Assembly (NCBI GenBank): GCA_017451045.1 | Contig: JAFSSK010000128.1 | Location: 1 to 53,813 of the forward strand | Length of the DNA: 53,813 bases | Origin: Clostridia bacterium | GTDB lineage: Bacteria; Bacillota; Clostridia; Oscillospirales; CAG-272 | Reading direction: 5' to 3' | Part shown: piece after piece, positions 16,158 through 22,886 of the stretch | How positions within the stretch are numbered: the first letter of the stretch is position 1 | Layout of the letters: each line of letters opens with the position of its first letter | Translations under genes and position numbers: made by a program | The notes under the pieces: generated by a model | The model's input: the letters and a program-made list of their open reading frames with translations, nothing else | Database searches by the model: none | What the model was told of the DNA's origin: nothing

Positions 16158-17042
16158 TTATCCTCCTTGCTGATTGGTTTTTTTGCCGGACTGATCAAGG
16201 TAGCACTGCTTGAGGAGCAGCGCGTCGTCTGTCTGCGTGCCGGCGGATTCGCATATGACCGTCGGGCAGAGTCCGTTCTGTGCGATGGCGCAGGCGAAAG
16301 GCTCGTAAGGCGGTCCGTACTGATTGTCTGCGAACGTCAGGTGCCGTTTCTCTCCGGCTTCGGTGTATTCTATCTTGGAAAAATGGCAGTGCATATATCT
16401 GGCCGTTTCGTCTCCCAGTGCAAGGGCGATCCGCTCAAAGACGCGAGTGTAGTCGTCCGGCACGGCGAAACAACCGTTTTCTCTGGCGTTCAGGTGCCCG
16501 AAATCGACGACTGGAACGAACAGATCCGGGCAGACGAGGCACTGTTCGATGACCTCGTCCACCGTCCCGAGCTGATTGATCTTTCCCATCGTTTCGATGC
16601 CGATCTTTAACCCGTTGGGGACGGACAGCGACGCTATGCGGACGAGCATGTCCAGCGAACGTTTCATGGCGTCCCGGCGGTCCGCTTTTCCCGCCCCGCC
16701 GCTGTGCACGACGATCGTTCTGGCCCCGACCGCCTCCGCGGCCTGAAGGGACTCCGTGATGATCCGCAGATTCTGCTCCTGCGTTTCCGGACTTTCCGAG
16801 GACAGGGAAATGAAATAAGGCGCGTGTAAAGACATGTGTATGCCGTTCTTACGGGCTTCGTCTCCGACGGCCTGGAGTATGGAAAGATTGCGCGGGACCC
16901 CTCTGCCCGCCTCATATTCGTAAGCGTCGAGACCGTTCGAACGGACCCATGCCGGCGCCTGCTGTGAGTTTTTGTTCCCTTCGAGAGCGAACCTGTCGCA
17001 GTTCCCGCCGGGCCCGAACAGGGCTTTATTGGTGCCGTCCAT
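16158..17042 (-). CDS. endonuclease IV-like TIM-barrel protein
   Basis: 294 residues resembling endonuclease IV (Nfo), the zinc-dependent AP endonuclease, and sugar isomerases of the same fold. Most metal-ligand positions are visible: SLHAPY, VVHSGG, GIETMG, VVDFGHLNA, YMHCHF and CES. In Nfo a DRH motif supplies an Asp and a His ligand; here the matching segment reads EKRHLTF, with Lys in the Asp place. Activity as an AP endonuclease is therefore likely but not certain. The start at ATG 17042 has GGAG 7 nt upstream, 2 bp after the yqeG stop. Confidence 0.8.
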   Translation of the reverse strand: MDGTNKALFGPGGNCDRFALEGNKNSQQAPAWVRSNGLDAYEYEAGRGVPRNLSILQAVGDEARKNGIHMSLHAPYFISLSSESPETQEQNLRIITESLQAAEAVGARTIVVHSGGAGKADRRDAMKRSLDMLVRIASLSVPNGLKIGIETMGKINQLGTVDEVIEQCLVCPDLFVPVVDFGHLNARENGCFAVPDDYTRVFERIALALGDETARYMHCHFSKIEYTEAGEKRHLTFADNQYGPPYEPFACAIAQNGLCPTVICESAGTQTDDALLLKQCYLDQSGKKTNQQGG

Positions 17043-17044
17043 AG

Positions 17045-17551
17045 TCAGTCTCCTTTTTGGTGCTTGCGTTTGTAGCGGCGGATGACTGGCTTTTCCAGCC
17101 ACCGCTTGAAACGGAAGAAAAGAGTGGTTTTGTCTTTGATCGGCGGAACGATGATAGCTTTGAGCCCGATGTGCTTGCCTGCCAGGGCGTCGGTGAGCAG
17201 CTGATCGCCCAGAACAGCCGTTTCTTCTTTCGTGACGCCGAGCTGGCGCATGGCGATCTTCAGGTGCTTTGCAAACGGTTTGTGACTGTCCGGGAAGACA
17301 GGCAGACCGAGTTTTTGGTTGAACAACGTGATACGGTCGGCGTGGTTGTTGGACACGAGCGCCGCCTTGACGCCTGCGTCCGCCAGCTGACCCAACCACC
17401 GGATGATCTGTTCGTCCGGCTCCGGCATCTCGTAAGGGGCAAGCGTGTTGTCGATGTCGATCAGCAAAGCCCTGATCCCGGCGTCCGCAAGGAACGCCGG
17501 CGTTATATCATAGTAATGGTCGAACATATAGTCGGGCATCAGCCAACCCAT
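17045..17551 (-). CDS. yqeG: YqeG family HAD phosphatase
   Basis: 168-residue HAD-superfamily hydrolase of subfamily IIIA. Motif I is DIDNTLAPY (residues 32-40), motif II SNN near 68, and the acidic motif IV is GDQLLTDALAG, so all catalytic blocks are intact. YqeG homologues are widespread in Firmicutes, and a related phosphatidylglycerophosphate phosphatase exists in plants and yeast; that role would fit with plsY two genes downstream but is only inference. ATG 17551 has GGAGG 5 nt upstream. First gene of the minus-strand block. Confidence 0.92.
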   Translation of the reverse strand: MGWLMPDYMFDHYYDITPAFLADAGIRALLIDIDNTLAPYEMPEPDEQIIRWLGQLADAGVKAALVSNNHADRITLFNQKLGLPVFPDSHKPFAKHLKIAMRQLGVTKEETAVLGDQLLTDALAGKHIGLKAIIVPPIKDKTTLFFRFKRWLEKPVIRRYKRKHQKGD

Positions 17552-17672
17552 AGCAACCTCCGTACATCAGAAAGGTGTGATCAAAGAATGTCCGGGAACC
17601 AGTGCGCGATATTGACCCTGCACGGCTCGCAGGGGACGGATGCCTGCTCCGCTCCAAACTATAATCAAAGTT

Positions 17673-17681
17673 ATTATAACA
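17673..17681 (-). promoter_or_regulatory. possible extended -10 promoter of the yqeG block
   Basis: On the minus strand TGT precedes TATAAT (17673-17678), giving an extended -10. There is no convincing -35. It lies about 120 bp upstream of yqeG. Confidence 0.5.
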
Positions 17682-17759
17682 TATTTTTTATTTCAGCGGG
17701 GCTGTTTTTTGAAAAAGATGATCCGCGTACGGGATTGGCGGCTTACTCGTGTGTTTTCC

Positions 17760-17787
17760 TTGACTTTTCCAAATAATAAAGTATAAT
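17760..17787 (+). promoter_or_regulatory. promoter of the glycyl radical enzyme operon
   Basis: TTGACT (17760-17765), a 16-bp spacer, TATAAT (17782-17787). The leader to the start codon is short (about 30 nt), with CGGAGG before the ATG. Confidence 0.85.
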
Positions 17788-17825
17788 TGCAAGTAGAAAA
17801 AAACGCATCGCTCGGAGGTGCTCAT

Positions 17826-20024
17826 ATGGAAAACACAAGAGAGACATGGCTGCTGCTTGAACCGTTCGCTATGGGGTTCAAAGAGGCCGACACGACAAAC
17901 ATCGCGCCAGAGTACAGACGCGAATACAGGATCGCGGCTGGCAACAGGAAGCAGATGGAACATATCCGGCTGCATATCGATCCGAAAGACTGGTTCGCCG
18001 GCCCGTGCGGCCGTTTCCCGGACCAGGGAATCAGGTACAACCGCGGGAACGGCATCTTCCATTTCGCACCGGATGATCTGGAGCGACGCTGCAGAGATTA
18101 TCCTGAGCTTGCGGAAGAATTCAAAAAGCTTTACGGTGAATTCGATCATATTCGTACCGACAAGATCGCAGGCGGGACGCTCAGACCCGATCAGCACGAA
18201 AGATGGAGCACCAAAGCCTGCTGGGGCGCGGGCGCCGGACATGCGAACCCCGATTATGAGATGCTGCTCCGCCTGGGGACCGACGGGATCCGCGAAAAGA
18301 TCAAAAGGTTCAGAAAGATAAACGTCGGGAAAGACGGCTTTTATGATGCGCTCGAACTGGCTTTGAGCGCTTTGGACGTGGTGGGAAAGAGATACCGGGA
18401 ACTGGCCCTTGCAATGCTTCCGGATGCATCCGCAGAGGATGCGGTCATCCTGAAAAGGATCGCCGACGCCTTGTCGGTCGTCCCGCAGAAAACGCCCAGG
18501 AACTTCTTCGAAGCCTGCCAGTTCTTCTGGCTCGCGTTCAGTTTCATCGACACCGACTCGCCGGGCAACTTCGACCAGTTCATGAAGGATTACTATCTGC
18601 CTGACGACAAGGCGGACCGGTATGAGTGCCTGCGTCATCTGTGGGAACTGTTCCACAGGACGAGGACCTGGAACCTGTGCATCGGCGGCAGCGACGAATT
18701 CGGGAACGACCTTTGCAACGATCTGACCTACGACGTGCTTCGCGTCGCCAGAGAATTCAAATATGAGACGCCGAACCTCACGATGCGGTTCCACAAGAAC
18801 AGCCCGGACAGGGCATGGCGGGCCGCAGCGGAAACGCTGGCGACCGGCATCGGGATGCCTGCCATCTACAACGACGACGTCGTCTGCCCGGCGCTCGAAT
18901 CGCTCGGCATCCCCGCGTCGGACTCTCACAAGTACTGCATGAACGGCTGCAACCAGATCGATATCTTCGGGAAATCCCACATGGGGCTGGAAGACGGTGA
19001 ATTCTGCGTGGCTAAGGCGCTGGAGTACGCGCTGTTCAACGGCGAGGACCAGTATAATTTCCATGTGCTGGGGCTGGAGACCGGAGAGGCAAAGGACTTT
19101 CCGGATTATGAGAGCTTCAAGCGGGCATTCCTTCAGCAGTGCGACTTTCTGGTCGACCAGGTGGTGGAGATCTCCAATCATATCCAGCAGATATTCGCCA
19201 AAGAGGCGCCTAACCCCTGGATGTCCTGCGTGATCCAGGGATGCATCGAGAAGGGGCAGGACTACAAGAATCACGGGCCTTTCTACGGACACGGTCAGAT
19301 CCTGACCGAGGGACTGCCTGATGCGGTAGATTCGCTCGCCGCCATCAAGCATTACGTGTATGATACGGGAAAGTACGCCATGAGCGATCTTGTGAAGGCG
19401 CTCAAAGCCAACTTCGAAGGCTATGAGGATCTTTACAGGGATTTCTCAACGTACCATAAATTCGGAAACAACATCGAGGACGTAGACGCAATTTACGCCG
19501 AGGTCTCCGATCACATTTACGAATATGCGCGCACCAAAAAGACGTTCCGGGGAGGCTACTTCGGGATGGGGTGCTCGACTTTCAACCGTTCTGCGGACTA
19601 CGGAATTCATCTGGGCGCGCTGCCGAACGGGAAGAGGCGGGGCGAGTCCACCCTCGGGGAGAGCATCGGCCCTGTCCCGGGATGCGACACGAACGGTCCC
19701 ACGGCCATGCTCAACTCCGTCCTGAAATGCAACCAGTACCTGGCGACGAGCGGCAATGTGCTGCAGATGAAATTCATCAAGAGGCAGTTCGAGACCGAGG
19801 AAGGCATGAACGCGTACGTGGCGCTTGCGAAGACCTATTTCAGACTCGGCGGACAGACGCTGCAGATCAACGTTGTCTCGCAGGAAGAGCTTCTTGACGC
19901 AGTCGCCCACCCCGACAAGCACCAGAACCTGATCGTCCGGGTCGGCGGATTCAGCGCCTACTTTGTGCGGCTGGACAGCGGCCTTCAGGAAAACATCATC
20001 AAGCGGACGCAGATGGGTTTCTGA
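17826..20024 (+). CDS. glycyl radical enzyme of the pyruvate formate-lyase superfamily, specificity unknown
   Basis: 732 residues. The C-terminal glycyl radical loop RVGGFSAYF puts the radical on Gly708. The thiyl Cys is in YCMNGCNQ (Cys375, with a second Cys at 370). Dehydratase-type relatives have GCVE at this place, with Glu as the general base; here the residues after Cys are Asn-Gln. PFL itself has two adjacent cysteines (CC), also not matched. The substrate is thus not predictable. No radical SAM activase is encoded nearby, so one elsewhere must serve it. ATG 17826 follows GGAGG. The next gene starts 1 bp after the stop. The enzyme requires strict anaerobiosis. Confidence 0.92.
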   Translation: MENTRETWLLLEPFAMGFKEADTTNIAPEYRREYRIAAGNRKQMEHIRLHIDPKDWFAGPCGRFPDQGIRYNRGNGIFHFAPDDLERRCRDYPELAEEFKKLYGEFDHIRTDKIAGGTLRPDQHERWSTKACWGAGAGHANPDYEMLLRLGTDGIREKIKRFRKINVGKDGFYDALELALSALDVVGKRYRELALAMLPDASAEDAVILKRIADALSVVPQKTPRNFFEACQFFWLAFSFIDTDSPGNFDQFMKDYYLPDDKADRYECLRHLWELFHRTRTWNLCIGGSDEFGNDLCNDLTYDVLRVAREFKYETPNLTMRFHKNSPDRAWRAAAETLATGIGMPAIYNDDVVCPALESLGIPASDSHKYCMNGCNQIDIFGKSHMGLEDGEFCVAKALEYALFNGEDQYNFHVLGLETGEAKDFPDYESFKRAFLQQCDFLVDQVVEISNHIQQIFAKEAPNPWMSCVIQGCIEKGQDYKNHGPFYGHGQILTEGLPDAVDSLAAIKHYVYDTGKYAMSDLVKALKANFEGYEDLYRDFSTYHKFGNNIEDVDAIYAEVSDHIYEYARTKKTFRGGYFGMGCSTFNRSADYGIHLGALPNGKRRGESTLGESIGPVPGCDTNGPTAMLNSVLKCNQYLATSGNVLQMKFIKRQFETEEGMNAYVALAKTYFRLGGQTLQINVVSQEELLDAVAHPDKHQNLIVRVGGFSAYFVRLDSGLQENIIKRTQMGF

Positions 20025-20025
20025 T

Positions 20026-20964
20026 ATGGTGTTTGCGATTGTCGGCGGCGTACTGCTTGTAGTGGTGGCGGTTGTTTGCCTTTTCCTGAACAGGATCATT
20101 TTTTACTCGCCGCTACCCGGCCAGAGCGACCATTTCAATCTTCCGAAAGGGGAGCAGCTCGACCCGTACAGGGAAGGGGTCCTCAAGGAGATCGCCGAAC
20201 TGGAAAAAGTGCCGTTCGAGCCGGTGGAGATCCGGGCGTATGATAAGATACGGCTGTTCGGCCGGTTCTACAAAGGGCGGGAAGATGCTCCCTTCATGAT
20301 CCTTTTCCACGGTTTCCGCGGAACGTCCATAAGAGATTTCGGCAGCACGGCCAGATGGCTGATCGGAAAAGGCCTCAACGTTCTGATGATAGACGAACGG
20401 GCTACGGGGAAAAGCGGCAGCCATTCGATCACATACGGGATCAAGGAACGGATGGACTGCCTTAGCTGGACGGACTATCTGGAGGACAGGTTCGGTAAGG
20501 AGATCAGCGTCTGCTGGTTCGGGATTTCGCTGGGCGCCGCAACGGTGCTCATGGCGTCCGGACTGGATACGCCGCAGTGCCTGAAGGGGATCATCGCGGA
20601 CGCGCCGTACTCGTCCCCCTCCGAGATCATATGCGAAGTCGGAAGGGCAGGCGGATTCCCGGTAAAGCTTCTTTACCCGTTCGCGGTCCTGACAGCGGCC
20701 GTGTTCGGACATTTCAACCTGAGAAAGACTTCCGCCGTCGAGGCGGTCAAACAGGCGAAAGTGCCGATCCTGCTCATCCACGGCGACGATGACAGATTCG
20801 TCCCGTGCCGCATGGGGATAGAGATCGCGGAAGCCAATCCGGCCATCAGGCTGGAACTGTTCCCGGGTGCCGGGCACGCGCTCTGCGCTTTGACGGACAC
20901 CGAAAGATACAGGGCGCTTGTGGAGGCATTCCTTAAGGATGTTGCAGGCACAAGTCAGTGGTGA
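20026..20964 (+). CDS. membrane-anchored alpha/beta hydrolase
   Basis: 312 residues. Residues 1-22 form one hydrophobic anchor. The rest is an alpha/beta hydrolase: oxyanion-side HGFRG (95-99), nucleophile elbow GISLG with Ser168, acid near Asp256 in HGDDDRF, and His284 in GAGHALC. Similar proteins are annotated as BAAT- or YfhR-like hydrolases; the substrate is unknown. The start lies 1 bp behind the glycyl radical enzyme stop without a good ribosome binding site, which suggests translational coupling and a shared pathway. Confidence 0.85.
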   Translation: MVFAIVGGVLLVVVAVVCLFLNRIIFYSPLPGQSDHFNLPKGEQLDPYREGVLKEIAELEKVPFEPVEIRAYDKIRLFGRFYKGREDAPFMILFHGFRGTSIRDFGSTARWLIGKGLNVLMIDERATGKSGSHSITYGIKERMDCLSWTDYLEDRFGKEISVCWFGISLGAATVLMASGLDTPQCLKGIIADAPYSSPSEIICEVGRAGGFPVKLLYPFAVLTAAVFGHFNLRKTSAVEAVKQAKVPILLIHGDDDRFVPCRMGIEIAEANPAIRLELFPGAGHALCALTDTERYRALVEAFLKDVAGTSQW

Positions 20965-20970
20965 TAAGTA

Positions 20971-21004
20971 CACCCGGCAGGGCTTCGATGAGTCCTGCCG
21001 GGTG
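20971..21004. terminator. hairpin after the hydrolase gene
   Basis: An 11-bp perfect stem CACCCGGCAGG/CCTGCCGGGTG. It has no T run on either strand, so it could stabilise the mRNA end rather than terminate intrinsically. Confidence 0.45.
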
Positions 21005-21027
21005 CCGGTCACTGCCTAAAAAAGTTC

Positions 21028-21056
21028 TTGACAAAACAATAGGGATATGGTATCAT
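21028..21056 (+). promoter_or_regulatory. promoter of the tRNA cluster
   Basis: TTGACA (21028-21033), 17 bp, TATCAT (21051-21056) with TG one base ahead (extended -10). It is 17 bp before tRNA-Gly. Confidence 0.85.
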
Positions 21057-21072
21057 AATCAACGTTCCGAAT

Positions 21073-21146
<74 letters not shown>

Positions 21147-21149
21147 TAT

Positions 21150-21226
21150 GTGCCTTTAGCTCAGCCGGATAGAGCAACTGCCTTCTAAGCAGTAGGTCGA
21201 GGGTTCGAATCCCCCAAGGCACGCCA
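21150..21226 (+). tRNA. tRNA-Arg (TCT)
   Basis: Acceptor GTGCCTT/AAGGCAC, anticodon loop CTTCTAA, T-loop GGTTCGAATCC and encoded CCA. It begins 3 bp after tRNA-Gly. Confidence 0.97.
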
Positions 21227-21240
21227 GCGGAACAACATAT

Positions 21241-21318
21241 GGTGGGATTGGCGCAGTTGGCTAGCGCGTCAGGTTGTGGCCCTGAAGGTCGTGGGTTCGA
21301 GCCCCATATCTCACCCCA
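21241..21318 (+). tRNA. tRNA-His (GTG)
   Basis: Has the extra 5' G (21241) opposite C73 that identifies tRNA-His, an acceptor with one G-U pair, anticodon loop TTGTGGC and encoded CCA. Mobile-element debris starts directly behind it, so its 3' end is a candidate integration site. Confidence 0.97.
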
Positions 21319-21321
21319 TAT

Positions 21322-21362
21322 GGCTATTTTTGTACGAATTAGTGCAAAGATAGCCGTTTTTC
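21322..21362 (+). terminator. terminator of the tRNA cluster
   Basis: A 14-bp stem (21322-21335 with 21342-21355, two G-U pairs) around loop GAATTA, then a GTTTTTC tail. Confidence 0.85.
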
Positions 21363-21417
21363 TTTGCCAATTATGTGCAAATCAACTATTAAAAATAATC
21401 AATTCGTGTTACCAAAT

Positions 21418-21452
21418 TGAACCCACTTTGAACCCACTTTTGAACCCACTTT
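21418..21452. repeat. three tandem copies of TGAACCCACTTT
   Basis: Copies start at 21418, 21429 and 21441. They lie just behind the stop of a tyrosine recombinase remnant and next to tRNA-His. Short direct repeats at this place are typical arm-type binding sites of integrases, so I infer a relic attachment region. Confidence 0.6.
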
Positions 21453-21460
21453 TTGCGCCA

Positions 21461-21655
21461 TCATATTCCATCCAACAATGATCCTATCAACGCATGGTCT
21501 TGTGGCATAATGTGAGAGTAAGTGTTGTAGGTTTGGGTTACAGAGGAGTGACCGAGTCGCTTGCTTACGGCGGTAACCGGGACTCCGGAAGACAGCAGAA
21601 AAGATGCGTGACTGTGGCGCAGATCGTGAACTCTGATATGTACTTGCAAGTGCTT
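21461..21655 (-). pseudogene. C-terminal fragment of a tyrosine recombinase (integrase)
   Basis: The fragment contains HDLRHSHASFLL, the RLGH motif and YSHIMPQ with the nucleophilic Tyr, that is, the last catalytic part of a phage or ICE integrase, ending in a proper stop. The frame is closed by a stop near 21683 and the Int-like sequence ends near 21655, so about 300 N-terminal residues are missing. It cannot be active. Its place behind tRNA-His marks a former integration site. GC content is lower than in the neighbouring core genes. Confidence 0.85.
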
Positions 21656-21657
21656 TT

Positions 21658-21875
21658 GTATACAACAATAGTGTTGTCCCAGTTAAACTTGAGATAAAAG
21701 AGCGAAGTGATGTAGATAACTCACTATATATTCTTGCAGCAACTGAGGCAATAGAAAAAGATGAAATTGACAAAAAATCAATTTCATCTAACGGGGTCGT
21801 GGAGGGTGTCCGCAAAAGCAGTCATTCCTCTGCCCATGTAATAAGTATAGCACAACTCCTTGAAGAAATCAACCC
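21658..21875 (+). pseudogene. C-terminal fragment of a phage-type polyprotein
   Basis: An open stretch reads VVPVKLEIKERS, then YILAATEAIEKDE and near its end ISIAQLLEEINP. This wording resembles the tail of large phage or conjugative-element polyproteins that carry MuF- or barnase/EndoU-like nuclease domains; that match is from memory and unverified. There is no start codon context and the 5' part is replaced by the integrase remnant. The 3' end runs into ISL3 DNA near 21875. Treat as debris of an integrated element. Confidence 0.5.
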
Positions 21876-22332
21876 ATCAAAAATCCATAGTATGCACCGC
21901 TTTGTATTATTAAAGCCAGGGACACGAAATGGGTTATTCTCTGTAAATGTTGCTCTGCATGCCTTGCATATGTATCTGTGTTGATGAATTTCATAAGTAA
22001 TTGGATGCCCTGGCTCCAATGGAACATCTTTGAGTTTAACCACTTTTTGCCCGTGTCCTATTACATTTCCGCAACAATGCGGGCAACAGGTGTCTGCCGT
22101 TGTTCTCGTGCTGAAAAGCTTTATGGTCTGTTGTTCATCGTTGTCTGAAAAGGCTAATTCTTCGCTTACATAATATTGACATTTTACGCCAAAAGTTGTA
22201 TCGTTAAGTAAAGTCATGGATGCTTCCTCCGGTATGGTTTTTGGTGGTACTTAAAGTATACCATATGGAAGCTCCATGGCTTATTTATTTTTTCAATTTG
22301 TCCAACTCAAACACACAAAAATGTGAAGAGCC
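21876..22332 (-). mobile_element. 5' half of an ISL3-family insertion sequence
   Basis: Includes the left terminal inverted repeat (22317-22332, reading GGCTCTTCACATTTTT on the minus strand) and the transposase N terminus from ATG 22217, preceded by GGAGG. The protein has the ISL3 zinc-finger region (CCPHCCGN, RYICKACRATF), VKLKDVPLEP and NPFRVPG. Similarity stops near residue 115, where other DNA begins, so the DDE catalytic part is absent and the element is dead. A matching 3' half lies at 35473-35815. Confidence 0.85.
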
Positions 22333-22347
22333 TTTTTATTGCACACA

Positions 22348-22380
22348 AAGGCGCCGCTTTCTAATTGAAGGCGGCGCCTT
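22348..22380 (-). terminator. terminator of rnpB
   Basis: A 10-bp perfect stem AAGGCGCCGC/GCGGCGCCTT. On the minus strand it follows the end of the RNase P RNA and runs into TTTGTGTG. Confidence 0.75.
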
Positions 22381-22386
22381 TTAAGG

Positions 22387-22743
22387 AGCAGATCTGTCGA
22401 TAAGCCGGGTTCTGTCGTTGAACGGTCATCTATCTTCGCTGGTTATTGCTAAACAGCTTCGGGAGCGATCCCGTGCCACCTAAGGATATATGTCGGGCCG
22501 ACATCCTTTACGGTGTTGCTTCGGATAGGGTTTACAGCGGACACATGTTGCCATGTGAACGAGTGGGCTCTTACCCCGCTTTTCCACCCTTACCTGCGAG
22601 TCGCAGGCGGTTTGTTTCTGTTGCACTTTCCCGGCGGTTACCCGCGGCGGATGTTATCCGTTATCCTGCCCTGTGAAGCCCGGACTTTCCTCACGGTAAT
22701 ACCTTTCGGCACCATACCGCGCGACCGTCTGGCAGACCTGCTT
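22387..22743 (-). ncRNA. rnpB: RNase P RNA
   Basis: Catalytic RNA that trims the 5' ends of pre-tRNAs. Minus-strand hallmarks are GAGGAAAGTCCGGGC near the 5' end and ACAGAACCCGGCTTA near the 3' end. The P1 helix forms from the two ends (22733-22742 with 22387-22396, one G-U pair). Length of about 357 nt fits a bacterial RNA. Transcription should start near 22778, so the primary transcript carries an additional leader hairpin (GCTCCGG with CCGGAGC) before P1. The apparent open frames on the plus strand here are not genes. Confidence 0.96.
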
Positions 22744-22784
22744 GTGCTCCGGGTGCTGAAAACAGCTCCTGCCGGAGCATTTCT

Positions 22785-22813
22785 ATTATATGGATTTGAA
22801 TGATGTTTGTCAA
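22785..22813 (-). promoter_or_regulatory. promoter of rnpB
   Basis: Perfect TTGACA (22808-22813), 17-bp spacer, TATAAT (22785-22790) on the minus strand. Confidence 0.93.
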
Positions 22814-22823
22814 GCAATTCCAT

Positions 22824-22852
22824 TTGACTTAGAAAAGGAAAAGCGATATAAT
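22824..22852 (+). promoter_or_regulatory. promoter of the phosphatase-LamG gene
   Basis: TTGACT (22824-22829), 17 bp, TATAAT (22847-22852). Its -35 is only 10 bp from the -35 of the divergent rnpB promoter. Confidence 0.9.
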
Positions 22853-22886
22853 TATTTCACTTTCAAGATAGCGAGGGATGGAAATT

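Noticed and set aside
17616..17634. CCCTGC/GCAGGG hairpin upstream of yqeG
   Set aside because: Six-bp stem without a T run and in a leader region; too weak to call as a site.
17688..19352. A 554-codon open frame on the minus strand
   Set aside because: It is antisense to the glycyl radical enzyme, has no family features and arises from the codon bias of the real gene.
21418..21452. Possible CRISPR-like repeats
   Set aside because: Three head-to-tail 12-bp units without spacers; better explained as integrase arm sites.
22446..22803. Short plus-strand open frames
   Set aside because: They lie within the RNase P RNA gene, whose conserved cores are clear.
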